A DNA stretch of 64,000 nucleotides, from contig JACONQ010000025.1 in NCBI GenBank assembly GCA_014281115.1, positions 1 to 64,000 on the forward strand, read 5' to 3'. Numbering within the stretch: the first letter of the stretch is position 1; each line of letters starts with the position of its first letter. Below are positions 36,601-46,019 of this stretch, piece after piece. This stretch comes from Laburnicola sp. R22_1. Lineage: Eukaryota > Ascomycota > Dothideomycetes > Pleosporales > Didymosphaeriaceae. The position numbers and the translations under genes are program-made. A model generated the notes under the pieces. It had not been told where the DNA came from, did no database searches, and saw only the letters and a program-made list of their open reading frames with translations.

Positions 36601-38747
36601 AGATGGCTGTCAAAGCTATCAATGACACTGCAGGCCCAGATGGCCTCGTACCCACACTGCTAGTCTTTGGCGCATATCCCAGGATTAACATAGATTCTCC
36701 CCCATCGCCCGACATTATCGCACGTACAAATGCCGTACGAAAGGCGATGAAGATGTTGCAGAAGGAAAGGGACAAGACTAACATTAATCGTGCGCTGAAC
36801 ACCCGCAATGGTCCGTCAGCAGCGCACGAAGTCCTTAAGCTCCCACTTGGATCTGAGGTCATGGTCTGGAGAGAGAAAGGTGGATGGACAGGCCCGTACA
36901 AGATCAAGGGCATTGAGGACAGAGATGTGATCCTTGACCTAGGGAATGGTCCAGTGAAGTTTCGCTGTACGCAAGTCAAGCCGTACTATCGCGAAGAAGA
37001 TCACACTTTCCCACCATCGCACGAAGCAGATGATGCCGCCCCCGTGCAAAGAGATCCTCCAGAGAAGAGGAGGAGAGGCCGCCCAAGGAAGGATGCTGTA
37101 TTCCTTTCCCAAAAGGAGACAAGCGATTGGGAACTGTCTCTGAAGCTCCGTGCGGAAGGTACAATCACAACACCTGGAGCACCTTTTGAAGAGTCAGACC
37201 GCACGGAGATGAACGCTCTAATCGCCAATGGCACATTTGAGATTCTTCTCTTTGACCCATCCAAGCATAAGGGCAGAATCTTCAACCTCCGCCTCGTACG
37301 AGAAGTTAAGGGCAAGACTACTCAACCGTACGAGAAATCCCGCCTTGTGTTTGCTGGCCACTCCGATGAGGAGAAGGACAAAATCCTTACCCAATCACCC
37401 ACCATCCAAAGAATGAGCCAGCGCCTACTCCTCGCGTTAGGAGCAAGCCTTCGGGCAACGTACGGAATGCATTTCGAACTGCGAGACATCACCCAGGCCT
37501 ACATTCAGTCCACTGACAAACGGAACCGCACGCTCTATGCTAGACCACCCAAGGAACTGCGCACGAACTTTCCGCAAGACACAATCTTCCGCATCGTACG
37601 ACCACTCTATGGTGCAGCTGAATCAGGTCTTTACTGGTTCAAGACCTACCACAACCACCATAAAGAGAAACTTGGCATGAAGACTTCGTCGTACGACCCA
37701 TGTCTGCTCATCACTGATGAAGGAGAGCACACCTTTGGGATCACTGGCCTTCAGACAGATGATACTCTCAGCATTGTCAATGAGAACTTCGCACGAAGAG
37801 AAGAAGAAGAGCTAAAGAAAGCAGCCTTCCGTGCGAAGGACAAGACTGTCCTTGCTGAAGACCAACCCATTGAGTTCAATGGTGGAAGAATTCGGCTTGT
37901 GCATGACACTATGGTTCTTACACAGAAAGGGCAAGCAAAGGGCCTTCGCACGATTAACCCTGAAGACAAGGGTGCCGCTCAGAGGTATGTAGAGCAGCGT
38001 GCGAGAGGCGCCTACATCGCATCTGTGTGCCAACCAGAAGCCGCATTCGATTTGTCTGTTGCCGCTCAGACTACATCACCCTCGCACGAAGACATTAAGG
38101 CATTAAACGCACGAATCCAATGGCAGATCAACAACAGTGAGCGCGGTCTCACCTTCATACCATTGGATCTTCAACGCGCGAAGCTGTTCATCTTCACTGA
38201 TGGCTCATTTGCCAACAACAAGGACCTGAGCTCACAGCTGGGATTCCTGATCGCTCTAGGCAATGAGCATCGTACGGGTAATGGCGACAACTTCAAGATC
38301 CTGGCAAACATCGTACACTGGAATTCAACCAAGTGCAAGAGAGTAACAAGGAGCGTTCTTGCCAGTGAGCTGTACGGTATGGTAGGAGGGTTTGACAATG
38401 CTATTGCTATCAGCACAACCCTCCAGAAGATCGTACGCACGCTCAGTCTACCGCCAATTCCTGTGGTTGTCTGTACAGATTCGAAGTCTCTCTATGACTG
38501 CCTCGTACGACTAGGAACCACGAATGAGAAGCGCCTTATGATTGACATCATGTCACTCCGCGAATCGTACGAGCACCGCGAGATCTCTGAGATCAGATGG
38601 ATCAATGGGAAGGACAACCCTGCTGATGCCTGTACGAAGAAGGCCCCAAACCAGGCTCTAGAGTCCTTAATCTCTAGCAACACCTTAACAATCACTGTTG
38701 AAGCATCAGTGGATCGCCTCGAGCCCGCCCGCGCGAGCTCTTCCTAG
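33696..38747 (+). CDS. Copia gag-pol polyprotein
   Basis: A single 1,683-codon frame without frameshift or stop, covering all functions of a Ty1/copia element. Gag is N-terminal. A fungal-type knuckle C-F-V-C..G-C-W-S-S-N-H lies at residues 536-549. The aspartic protease D-T-G-A starts at D657. The GAG-pre-integrase has H786-R-R-F-G-H791 and C820-x2-C823. The integrase triad is D850, D905, E941 (D-x35-E). A basic R-R-R-G-R-P-R-K (about 1125-1132) is AT-hook-like. RT has D1264 (R-D-I-T-Q-A-Y) and T-D-D at 1354-1356, and RNase H has D1502, E1558, D1595 and D1644. The RT box reads T-D-D instead of Y-V-D-D, a variation to note. The protein makes the particle, cDNA and integration complex. The ATG at 33696 is the first in frame after the leader repeats. 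Confidence 0.97.
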   Translation: MATPTTSQEASTASHEVPIASQDNTDVPEYTGPYDRYVKGTGISEETLRKGTRPVYWNDEINMANNPSQLEMQSYAAYTIAEYRASYQKGTAFLESFQEDFEGWEEHHFLELGRAYKRELVAVLREKGIKLRTDARATNTSKLYEVAQGNADTTRTTLPSPARSTPRTQTPRPISKTPEPVRLSHEPEQSKPLPPQAPTQLQVPADISREPSHEYQRQSHSYEQPNEPPLFAHGTQLPLRPPARDYQTPYGIEPPLVKRESQALYQSTQTEPMLQSNPYELPPKHNLPPRRIPADKMIQFQKAWNKDNNYTGAPYDILADKTRIFIDLCRRLDIAEDQYPDIFPDILTGRAAQYYLHTIRPGQSWKCLYEALNSHFNTTVNHNQYWTDWTTMTFARCQRENPNKSLHEVLEAMIDRLTLAQRALGADFAGEIPLHTAVVRACRGHLELEQAMFTPKPTCEALFADLRASIQVAIDRQSNQHLQEADAYYTDRKYNFPARRGRPPVPRGRGFRGRFVPSLSRFRSRSNDIRTRPKKCFVCHKEGCWSSNHPRDERTRATRQYITFYEEHNDETPSYETVQSYIQDIEGYDDEGPASHEEEEQSEDNEDGNNQVSYLTTAAYLYRTTGEHIYKTEPEECAEQFILEDRYRTTYQGELWDTGAARISTVGKAQLEAYVRENPCTKIDWTPSNTNISFGGQNPQGSLGTVRITNPIGTVTYHILDTPTPFLLSLADADKLGAYFNNVLDVIVRKDGTTIPVVRKWGHPFFNVSKEETVSFFTEQELRRLHRRFGHPRTERLQKMLTNAGHEVDATVLNEIQKFCHHCQSHEQAPRRFKFTIKDDTHFNYEIIIDVVRIGTRDALHVVDADTLFQAAIFLKSMSARDAWEALCRCWINVYQGPPDYIVHDPGTNFASDEFRNRAKIIGATCRQMPVEAHWAIGKVERSHAPLRRAFDILKAELGDRTDEEDILQMAVKAINDTAGPDGLVPTLLVFGAYPRINIDSPPSPDIIARTNAVRKAMKMLQKERDKTNINRALNTRNGPSAAHEVLKLPLGSEVMVWREKGGWTGPYKIKGIEDRDVILDLGNGPVKFRCTQVKPYYREEDHTFPPSHEADDAAPVQRDPPEKRRRGRPRKDAVFLSQKETSDWELSLKLRAEGTITTPGAPFEESDRTEMNALIANGTFEILLFDPSKHKGRIFNLRLVREVKGKTTQPYEKSRLVFAGHSDEEKDKILTQSPTIQRMSQRLLLALGASLRATYGMHFELRDITQAYIQSTDKRNRTLYARPPKELRTNFPQDTIFRIVRPLYGAAESGLYWFKTYHNHHKEKLGMKTSSYDPCLLITDEGEHTFGITGLQTDDTLSIVNENFARREEEELKKAAFRAKDKTVLAEDQPIEFNGGRIRLVHDTMVLTQKGQAKGLRTINPEDKGAAQRYVEQRARGAYIASVCQPEAAFDLSVAAQTTSPSHEDIKALNARIQWQINNSERGLTFIPLDLQRAKLFIFTDGSFANNKDLSSQLGFLIALGNEHRTGNGDNFKILANIVHWNSTKCKRVTRSVLASELYGMVGGFDNAIAISTTLQKIVRTLSLPPIPVVVCTDSKSLYDCLVRLGTTNEKRLMIDIMSLRESYEHREISEIRWINGKDNPADACTKKAPNQALESLISSNTLTITVEASVDRLEPARASSS

Positions 38748-38771
38748 CCTCCACACAGGACTATTTCCTTA

Positions 38772-39551
38772 TTGTTTATTTATTCTTTCGCGCGATACAT
38801 TTATTTAATTCTTTCCGCACGCACACATTACTTAAAAATGCGTTTTTTTCCTATCTATTTATTCGCACAGAAAGAGAAGAGACACAGCACACATTCATTT
38901 AGAGAAGAGTTTTTCATTTCAGTACTTATGGACAATGTCCAGAAGTGTCTATCCTACCATCCAGCCCTATCCCGTGCGATGATCGCACCTAGCACCATGG
39001 CTCTGCCACACGCAAGAACCGCACGATCCCGCCTGGAAGTTTGCCACCGTACGACACTCAGTAAAGGGCCCAGGGCCAGAGTTACCGCCACAGCGGTGAG
39101 CGCACGCAGTGCCCCTAAGGACACCGCGCGACTGGACAAGAAGCGCGCGAAAGTAGCCCTCGCGCCGAATGAGCTTAGCAACCCACAGACGCAGGTCCGT
39201 ACCAGCCGCAAGAATGACATCGACATCGTGCGAAGGCAGATGTGCGACACGCAACTCCTCAGCCTATTTTCCACAGTTAGCATCCGTACGAAAGCAAACA
39301 ATGGAGGAACTTACATTGATGGAGATGCCCTGGATGAACGTACGGTTCGCCTGGGAACCAGTTGGGAGGGTGATGCGCATTCTTCCGCCCGGAAGAGCCA
39401 CTACAGTGGCATTGAAGCCAGGGAGGCCCAGCTGGTTGAGACCCGCCGGTACAAGCGCCATTGTCTACACCAAGTCAGCATCGTACGGAGACAAGACATC
39501 ATACAACAAGGGACACAATTCAGCACCGTACGAAACAGGGAATTAGCTTAA
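38772..39551 (+). CDS. Unassigned frame downstream of Copia pol
   Basis: A 259-codon frame (or 207 codons from ATG 38928) begins 24 bp after the pol stop. The product is basic, rich in Arg, Ser, Ala and Thr, with no transmembrane segment or zinc motif that I can see. A second plus-strand frame (39169-39546, 125 codons) and a minus-strand frame (39301-38954) overlap it, so which is real, if any, is uncertain. The stretch is not RIPed and carries the same CGYRCG hexamers. Standard Copia elements have little between pol and the 3' LTR, so about 1.36 kb here is unusual. It might be an accessory protein, an untranslated region or captured sequence. Confidence 0.35.
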   Translation: MFIYSFARYIYLILSARTHYLKMRFFPIYLFAQKEKRHSTHSFREEFFISVLMDNVQKCLSYHPALSRAMIAPSTMALPHARTARSRLEVCHRTTLSKGPRARVTATAVSARSAPKDTARLDKKRAKVALAPNELSNPQTQVRTSRKNDIDIVRRQMCDTQLLSLFSTVSIRTKANNGGTYIDGDALDERTVRLGTSWEGDAHSSARKSHYSGIEAREAQLVETRRYKRHCLHQVSIVRRQDIIQQGTQFSTVRNRELA

Positions 39552-40107
39552 CAAAAGAGAAAAGAGCCAGGGAGAAGGGACACGTACGGAGAGATGTTCG
39601 AAGTGGAGGATAAGAGAGAGAAGGACAGAGGGAGGAAAGCCCACCTTATATGCCTCTCCCTTCTGTCCAGAGCCTCAATTCCTACCCCTCATCGGCGTTT
39701 GTCTTCCCCTCATCCAACGTTGCACGATTGCCCAACATCGCTGCCTGAACAGATAAGACAACTAGGTCCACCCATCGTACGAGGAACAAACTGAGCAAAA
39801 GAACTCCGTACGAACAACACATCGTCGCCGCAATCTTGTTGTTGACTGCGCAATCTTACCCTTGACCGCTATTGGCCAGACCGCTACTCCACCACTGATA
39901 AGCCTGATCGCGCCTCCGACAAATGGCAGCAAAGTACGACAAATAGTTACTTGATAGAATCTTCCTGTTAACTAGAGCAAACTAGCCAGAGCAGGAGGCG
40001 TACGGACAGGGGAATAATGAATGGACAGGGTGAATATTGGCAAGTAGATAGTTCGTGCGGAGGAAGGGAGAACCACTAACAGCAACCTCAAAACAAAAAG
40101 TTGCCAG
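39552..40107 (+). other. Copia 3' non-coding region
   Basis: No supported frame. A purine-rich tract gcggaggaagggagaa (about 40057-40072) is the best polypurine primer candidate, but it lies some 35 bp before the LTR, farther than usual. Confidence 0.5.
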
Positions 40108-40395
40108 TGTCCGTACACCGTACGGGCAAGGGCACCTGAGGGTGTTGAGGTTTCAATATTGCCGCACGATGGCATCACGTGGGGATCACGTGATGCCCGT
40201 GCGCCGCGGCCCGTGCGCCGCAAGATCTTCTCCTTTCCATCCGCACCCTCTCTAGAGACAAGCAATCAATACCAAGTCGTTCTGTTATGTTATTTCCTTT
40301 CCTCGTACGATCGCCCCGTACACCCTCCACGCTTGCCAGTATAGAGGATTAGAATTCGATGTCTATACAGCTAGCTGTAGAGTACCCATTCAACA
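40108..40395 (+). repeat. Copia 3' LTR
   Basis: 288 bp, TGTCCGTACACC to CCCATTCAACA. I found no difference from the 5' LTR on reading them in parallel. Confidence 0.95.
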
Positions 40396-40400
40396 TATAG

Positions 40401-41353
40401 TCTTATATAACTAAAACTATAGCAGTTAAGAAATATATTAATAAAATAACTATAAAAAAGTTCTTACAAATGAGCACATCTTAGTACGCGTCTTCTATTC
40501 TTATTATTAAAAAACTAGAAAGTAGATTACGTATTTGCGTTAATTATTATGCAATTAACGCTATTATAAAGCGTAATTATAATACACTACTATTATTAAA
40601 AGATATACTAGCGCGTATAAATAAGATAAGATTTAGACCTATTATAGACATAATTATAGATTTTAATAATATACGCGTTAAGAAAGGTAATAAAGAAAAA
40701 TAGTATTTCTTATATAATATAGATTTTATAAGTACACTATTATACTATTTAGACTTACTAGAGCTTCTAGTACTTTTTAAATATATATTAATAAAATATT
40801 ATAACAACATCTAGATAACTTCTATATAGCTTACTTAGATAATATACTTATATATAGTAAAATTAAAAAGGATTATATTAAACACGTATAGACTATAGTT
40901 AATAAACTTAAATAAGCTAGTTTATATCTAAATATTAATAAGTGTTAATTTAAAGTTAAGAAGGTTAAGTATCTAGGAATTATACTAACTACTAAGAGTA
41001 TTAAAATAGACCCTAAAAAGGTTTTAGGTAGTATATAACTAGCAGTTGCTATAGTTACTTAAAGATATATAGGCTTTTCCAGATTTTATAAACTTCTACT
41101 AATAATTTATTAAAGGTTTTAGTTAGATTGCTCGCCTACTAATAAATCTAACTAAACGTAATATGCTAAAGAACTAGCTTATTAAACTAGAGACTTTTAT
41201 AGCAACTGTATTTAAAGCACTTAAGTAGGCCTTTATAATAGTATCTATCCTGGTCTATTTTAATCTAGATAAGAAAACCTAGCTAGAGACTAACGCGTTA
41301 GACTTTATTACTATAGCAGTACTATTATAAAAAAATAAGTAGGGCGTACTATA
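40401..41353 (+). pseudogene. Second Gypsy, reverse transcriptase segment
   Basis: RIPed frame continuing from 32876. It shows S-S-I-L-I-I-K-K-L-E, R-I-C-V-N-Y-Y-A-I-N-A-I (40530-40565), L-L-L-L-K-D-I-L-A-R-I and, lower down, A-Y-L-D-N-I-L-I-Y-S-like residues near 40830-40860. Stops are TAA/TAG. It is interrupted by the pogo element at 41354 and resumes at 43479. Confidence 0.7.
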
Positions 41354-43478
41354 CCGTAGCTTGGCAGTTAGTGCACAGCGTTAGTTAATGCACACCCCCA
41401 ACACGATCGCTCGACCAGCAACATGAGGCTACTAAGCTACCCACAATCAATATTATCACGAGATTTTCTGGAGTTAAGGTCTCCTAGGCCTGTAGATAAT
41501 TGCTAGCTACTCAGATTATAGATATCTACTTAGTGTTCTAATAATTCGGCCACTGCGCGATGAGGGCGTTGATAGAGCAGATGCAGCTTTATCAACGCGT
41601 ATAGGTGCCAACGCAGGCTTTTTTTCTTAATAGGTAGAACAGTAGACTCTAAAGCCTTTTTATTACCCTTTTTAGCTAATTTAATGCGATTTTAAAGTTG
41701 TTGATTGGCCCTACAAGTCTGTTAATTAAGGCGTCGCTCAGAAGCCTTATCGGCCCTCTGCTTTGCGCGCGCATCTCTAGCAGCTGCTTAAGCAACACGC
41801 TTCTCCTAGAGTAGTCTTACTTTAAGCTACTAGCTAGCTTAACAGGCCTCTGCTTGCTCACTTTTTTAAAGCTGTAGTTGCTGCGCTTTAGCATCTTTTT
41901 CATATTAATAATCACGTGCCCGCTGTACGCTATAAGGTGACTAGAAAATAGCTCCACCATAATACTCATCTGGCCGATCAAGAGGTAGAGGCCTGCCTCG
42001 CTTTAAGCGTTTCTTCTGCCTTGCTAGAGCCTCCTGCAGGCCTTTGTTTTCATGCTCTAGGAGTTACTTTTATACAGAAATTGAGTGTACAGTTCAACTT
42101 AGCTTCTTGGCCTTATTACTACCCCCTACATTAACAATAGCCTTTAGAAGCCTATTAATCTTTCTCTAATCTAAAGCACTAAGTACTAAGGTTAAGCTCT
42201 CTCGTAATTGTTGATTAGAAGGCACAGCCTAATCAAATCGCTTGAGAATAGTTATCAGATCCAGCGGGGAGATGCCTATAGCTTTAAAGGCCTAGAGTAT
42301 TAATAGCTGCCTCATAGTGTTAACCCAAGCCTTCTAGAATAGGCTGAAGAAGTCTCTCTTAGCAATAGAGGCTAGCCCCTAGCTGTTCTATAGGAAGGCT
42401 AATAGCTCATTTAAATACGCAGTTAATAGAGGCTTAAACACGCAGACATCTAGAGGCTGCAACGTATGGGTTAAATAGGGTAGATAGATGGCTAACAGGA
42501 TCCTATTACAATCACAATAGTCAATAAAATTCATAGTGGTATAAGATCCATAGCCATTAAGGATTAATAGTCAATATAATTATCCAGCTTTTAACTTTGT
42601 GAGGCGATTAAACACCTGTTAAAGCCATGCTAGGCCTATCTAATTATTTGTCTAGCCAGATTCTAATGCTATAATAAAGGCCTAATAGTGTTAAGAATTA
42701 AGGTCCTCTATTCAACTTAATTATATATCCGTAGAGGTGGCCTAATAGATTAGAGCTAGATCTAGGGCAGATCTGTCGGTGCATATACAGGCTATGAGTG
42801 ATATCCACTCGCAGCTGCCATCCTAGATAGCTTGCCTTACAGCCTTGCTCTCGTACAGAGGCCTATTAAAGATCCTCTTTAAGCGGGAGGTGATGCTGAG
42901 TAGGAAGCCTTTCTCGTCCATATTGTAGATATCTCGAGCCTCGATCTAATATTACTTAATCTTTTATTATAGGAGGTTAAAGTAGAGCTTATATTTAGCT
43001 AAGAAATCAGATTTATAGCGATTACTATTAATGCTAGCTGTCTATTATAATATTAAGGATTTAGCGTTGCGCCTAACAAAGCGATTAACCTATAATAAGC
43101 TAACCTCCTTTTTAGCTATAGTAGAGGCAAAGCTTTGTATTATAAGCTGTGTAGGAGAAAGGCCACGTTTAGTAAGACGTTTAATATAGCGTAGAAGCTC
43201 CTATTCTTATTTTTTGCTAAGATTTCGACGCGTAGAGTTGGTAGTTGCACGCGCCTGTGTAAGGCGTTAATGCCTTCGCATTAACATAGTCCGCACAACA
43301 TCATAGTCCTTCGCAATTTAATTGTATAAAAAATATTCTGCTAGTTCTCGCGATTCGATTACTGCAATTGCGGCCTTAATTAGATCCATATTAGTGGATA
43401 TGCGGCGTGTTAAAGTTAGACTATCGCATTAGTGGAGTGTGTATTGACTAACGCTGTGCACTAACTGCCAAGCTACGG
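41354..43478 (-). mobile_element. pogo-like DNA transposon, CCGTAGC-TIR family
   Basis: 2,125 bp with 42 bp inverted ends starting ccgtagcttggcagttagtg. The ends differ at only two positions, both transitions. TA duplications flank it (41352-41353, 43479-43480). It is inserted in the second Gypsy between RT and RNase H. Confidence 0.85.
41620..43389 (-). pseudogene. pogo-like transposase, degraded
   Basis: Read on the minus strand from ATG 43389. It shows M-D-L-I-K-A-A-I-A-V-I-E, L-T-K-R-G-L-S-P-T (43165), I-Y-N-M-D-E-K-G-F-L-L (42920), A-C-I-C-T-D (42785), L-L-I-L-N-G-Y-G-S-Y (42570), L-Q-P-L-D-V-C-V-F-K-P-L (42450) and a lysine-rich C-terminus. It is the same subfamily as the nested element near 60-61.5 kb, where the second Asp is intact (L-D-G-H-G-S-H). 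Many CAA/CAG-to-stop changes and Asp-to-Asn make it inactive. Confidence 0.75.
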
Positions 43479-46010
43479 TAGCCTATTACGTACTTATTAT
43501 ATAAAATAAACTCTATAGAGTATAATTATAAAATCTATAATAAGGAGCTACTAGCTATTATACGCGCTTTAAAGAATAGAGATTTAAGCTATTAGGTACC
43601 TAGAATTCTATTAATATTATTACTAATTACTTTACTTTGTAGTACTTTAGAACTAGTAAGTAGCTTAATTAATAATAAGCGTAATAGGTAGAGTTTCTAG
43701 CTAAGTTTAACTTTTATATTTAGTACTACCCTAGCAAATAAGATATAAAACCTAACACGTTAATATATTATTTAAATAACTTATCTAAAGGCAATAATAA
43801 TACCTACTAATAACACTAAGTTTAGATAGTCTTATACCTAGAGTTCTTAAACGGCAAGAAGTTATATTACGTAGTTACTACTACCTACGCCTTATTAGAC
43901 AAAAGTTATTATTCTAGTCTATAGCTTATAACTATATTATACTATATTACTAAACTTACTACTACTACTAATAATTTTATTACTACAATAAAGACTAAGA
44001 AGATAGCGCAATTGCTTAGGAATATTAAGATAGCCTATACTACTAATAAGATAGTCTAGGATATTATTACTGCTATTAGAACTAAGGCCTACTATTTACT
44101 AAAGAAGTTCTTAAAGTAAGGACTTAGAATTAAGGTTACTAAATATTAGCTAAGCAAAGGACTATTATATATTAAGGACTAACTTTATATTTCTAATAAT
44201 AAGGAGCTCTATACACGTATCCTTAAGCAAGCTTATAATAGTGTTACTACTAGATATATTAGTTATAAGAGTACTTATAACTATATTAGTTATTAGTACT
44301 ACTAGCTATATATAGTATATACTATTACTCGCTATATTTATACTTATATATTCTATTACTATAGTAAGCTATACTATAACACTAAATATAGCTTATTATA
44401 TCTATTACTAACTCTAGACTATTACTAAAAATTAATCTTAATAGACTTTATTATTAGTTTACTACTCTATTATAATAATAGTAAAATCTATATAGCTATT
44501 ATAGTTGTTGTAAACTAGCTTAGTAAAAAAAAGTTTATTCCTATAGTTAAGATTATAGCTAAAGTAGTCATAGAAGCTTTTATTACCTATATCTAGCGCA
44601 AAGACGGTTTCCGAGAGAATACTATTAGTAACTATAGTTAATAGTTTATAATTTACTTTTAAAGACAACTTTGTAAACGCCTTAATACTAAACTATAACT
44701 TTTAACTAGTTAGCACCTTAAAACTAATAGCTAGATAGAAGTTACTAATACTATATTAAAGAAATACTTACATATATATATTAACTACTAATAAGATAAC
44801 TAGGATTTATACTTGCCTATAGTAAAGTTTATTACTAACTTATTAGTTACCAAGTTAACTAGTATAGTACCTTTTATTATAACTAAAGATTACTTACTAC
44901 GCAATAGTACTAAACCTATACAACTATATAATATTAAGTTAGTAAGTAGAAATGCTACTACTAGTAAGCTAATTACTACACCTATCTATATAGACTATTA
45001 ATATATAAATAACTTTATTAATTCTCTTACTTATATGCGCAACTTTCTGTATAATAATCTATAGTAGACGTAAGCTAAATAGACTAAGTATACAGACATA
45101 AAATATACGCTAGCACTATATTTTAAAATTAGTATTAAAGTAATATTAGACGCGCATAACCTAAAAACTAAAAGACCTAGCTCTTTACTTAACTATAAGA
45201 ATAGGGGACTTTTTATATTATATAAGTTATTAATAATATAGCTTATAAGCTGAACTTACCTAAAGAAATCGACTAGCTATATAATACTTTTATCTATAGC
45301 TATTACATCTATATAATAAGCAGCCGCTTAATAGTTAAATATATAATAAAGATAATATACTACTAGATAAATATATAGATAAAAAGTATAAGGTAAAGAC
45401 TATACTTACCTATTGCTTAAATAAGTTAAAGAAGGACCCTATACTCTAGACTATAATATTATAGAATATAAAGTTATATAAAATAGTTTTAAAAATCCTA
45501 CTTAAGAGCTATATTATAACCTACTTAATTGTCCTTATTTAGTTACTGGATTTTATACTAAGAACGTAAAGAAACCTACTATACTATATAACTTTAATAA
45601 GCTTATTACGCGCTAGAATATTATTATATATCTTATAGCCCTCCTTATTATAAACGCGTACCTAGATGTCTAGAGATAGTTAAATATAGGTCTTAAGTTA
45701 ATAATATATAGCAGTCCCTCTAGAAATCCTTTTAGTAGTAATACTCTTAGTAAGAGAGTATATTCTAACTTACGCAGTGGCAATTCTAGTAGTAGTTATA
45801 GCAATAATATTAGTTATAGTAATAATAGTAGTTATAGCAATAATAGTAGTTATAGTAATAATAGTAGTTATAGTAATAATAGTAGTTATAGTAATAATAG
45901 CAGTAATAGCAATAATAAAATAATACCTATAGATATTAATAAATTAACTTTAGTCTATAGTAATTTAGTAGAATCTTATAATAGTTTTATATAAATTACT
46001 ATAAAATAGT
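43479..46010 (+). pseudogene. Second Gypsy, RNase H, integrase and C-terminal region
   Basis: Continues after the pogo insertion. RNase H remnant Y-N-K-E-L-L-A-I-I-R-A lies at 43535-43570. Integrase is at about 44250-45000, ending in an open 62-codon piece (44813-45001). A further frame shifted by one register runs from 45244 to about 45918 and ends in the LQ-type repeat tract. All stops I met in the last frame are TAA/TAG. No chromodomain was recognised with confidence and no 3' LTR was found. Confidence 0.65.
45784..45918 (+). repeat. 18 bp minisatellite, a RIPed glutamine-rich coding tract
   Basis: About seven units of tagtagttatagyaataa. In the frame that is continuous with upstream Gypsy sequence, each unit reads one TTA codon and five TAA/TAG/CAA codons. 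This is what Leu-(Gln)5 repeats become after CpA-to-TpA mutation. Confidence 0.7.
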
Positions 46011-46019
46011 TAGAACTCT

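Larger units (their letters stand above)
32872..40400 (+). mobile_element. Full-length, un-RIPed Copia LTR retrotransposon
   Basis: The element is 7,519 bp (32877-40395) with two 288 bp LTRs that I read as identical, flanked by the 5 bp target duplication TATAG (32872-32876, 40396-40400). Base composition is balanced and the coding frame is unbroken, in sharp contrast to RIPed DNA on both sides. It is inserted in the pol region of the second Gypsy. Identical LTRs mean a very recent insertion. Throughout its length the hexamers CGTACG, CGCACG, CGTGCG and CGCGCG recur about 90 times. Confidence 0.97.

Noticed and set aside
38954..39301. Minus-strand 115-codon frame in the Copia 3' region
   Set aside because: It is opposite a longer plus-strand frame in GC-normal DNA; no motif favours it, so it is mentioned only as an alternative.
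45784..45918. Serine/asparagine/tyrosine repeat protein
   Set aside because: That register is open, but it is not continuous with upstream Gypsy coding sequence; the register that is continuous reads as a RIPed Leu/Gln repeat.
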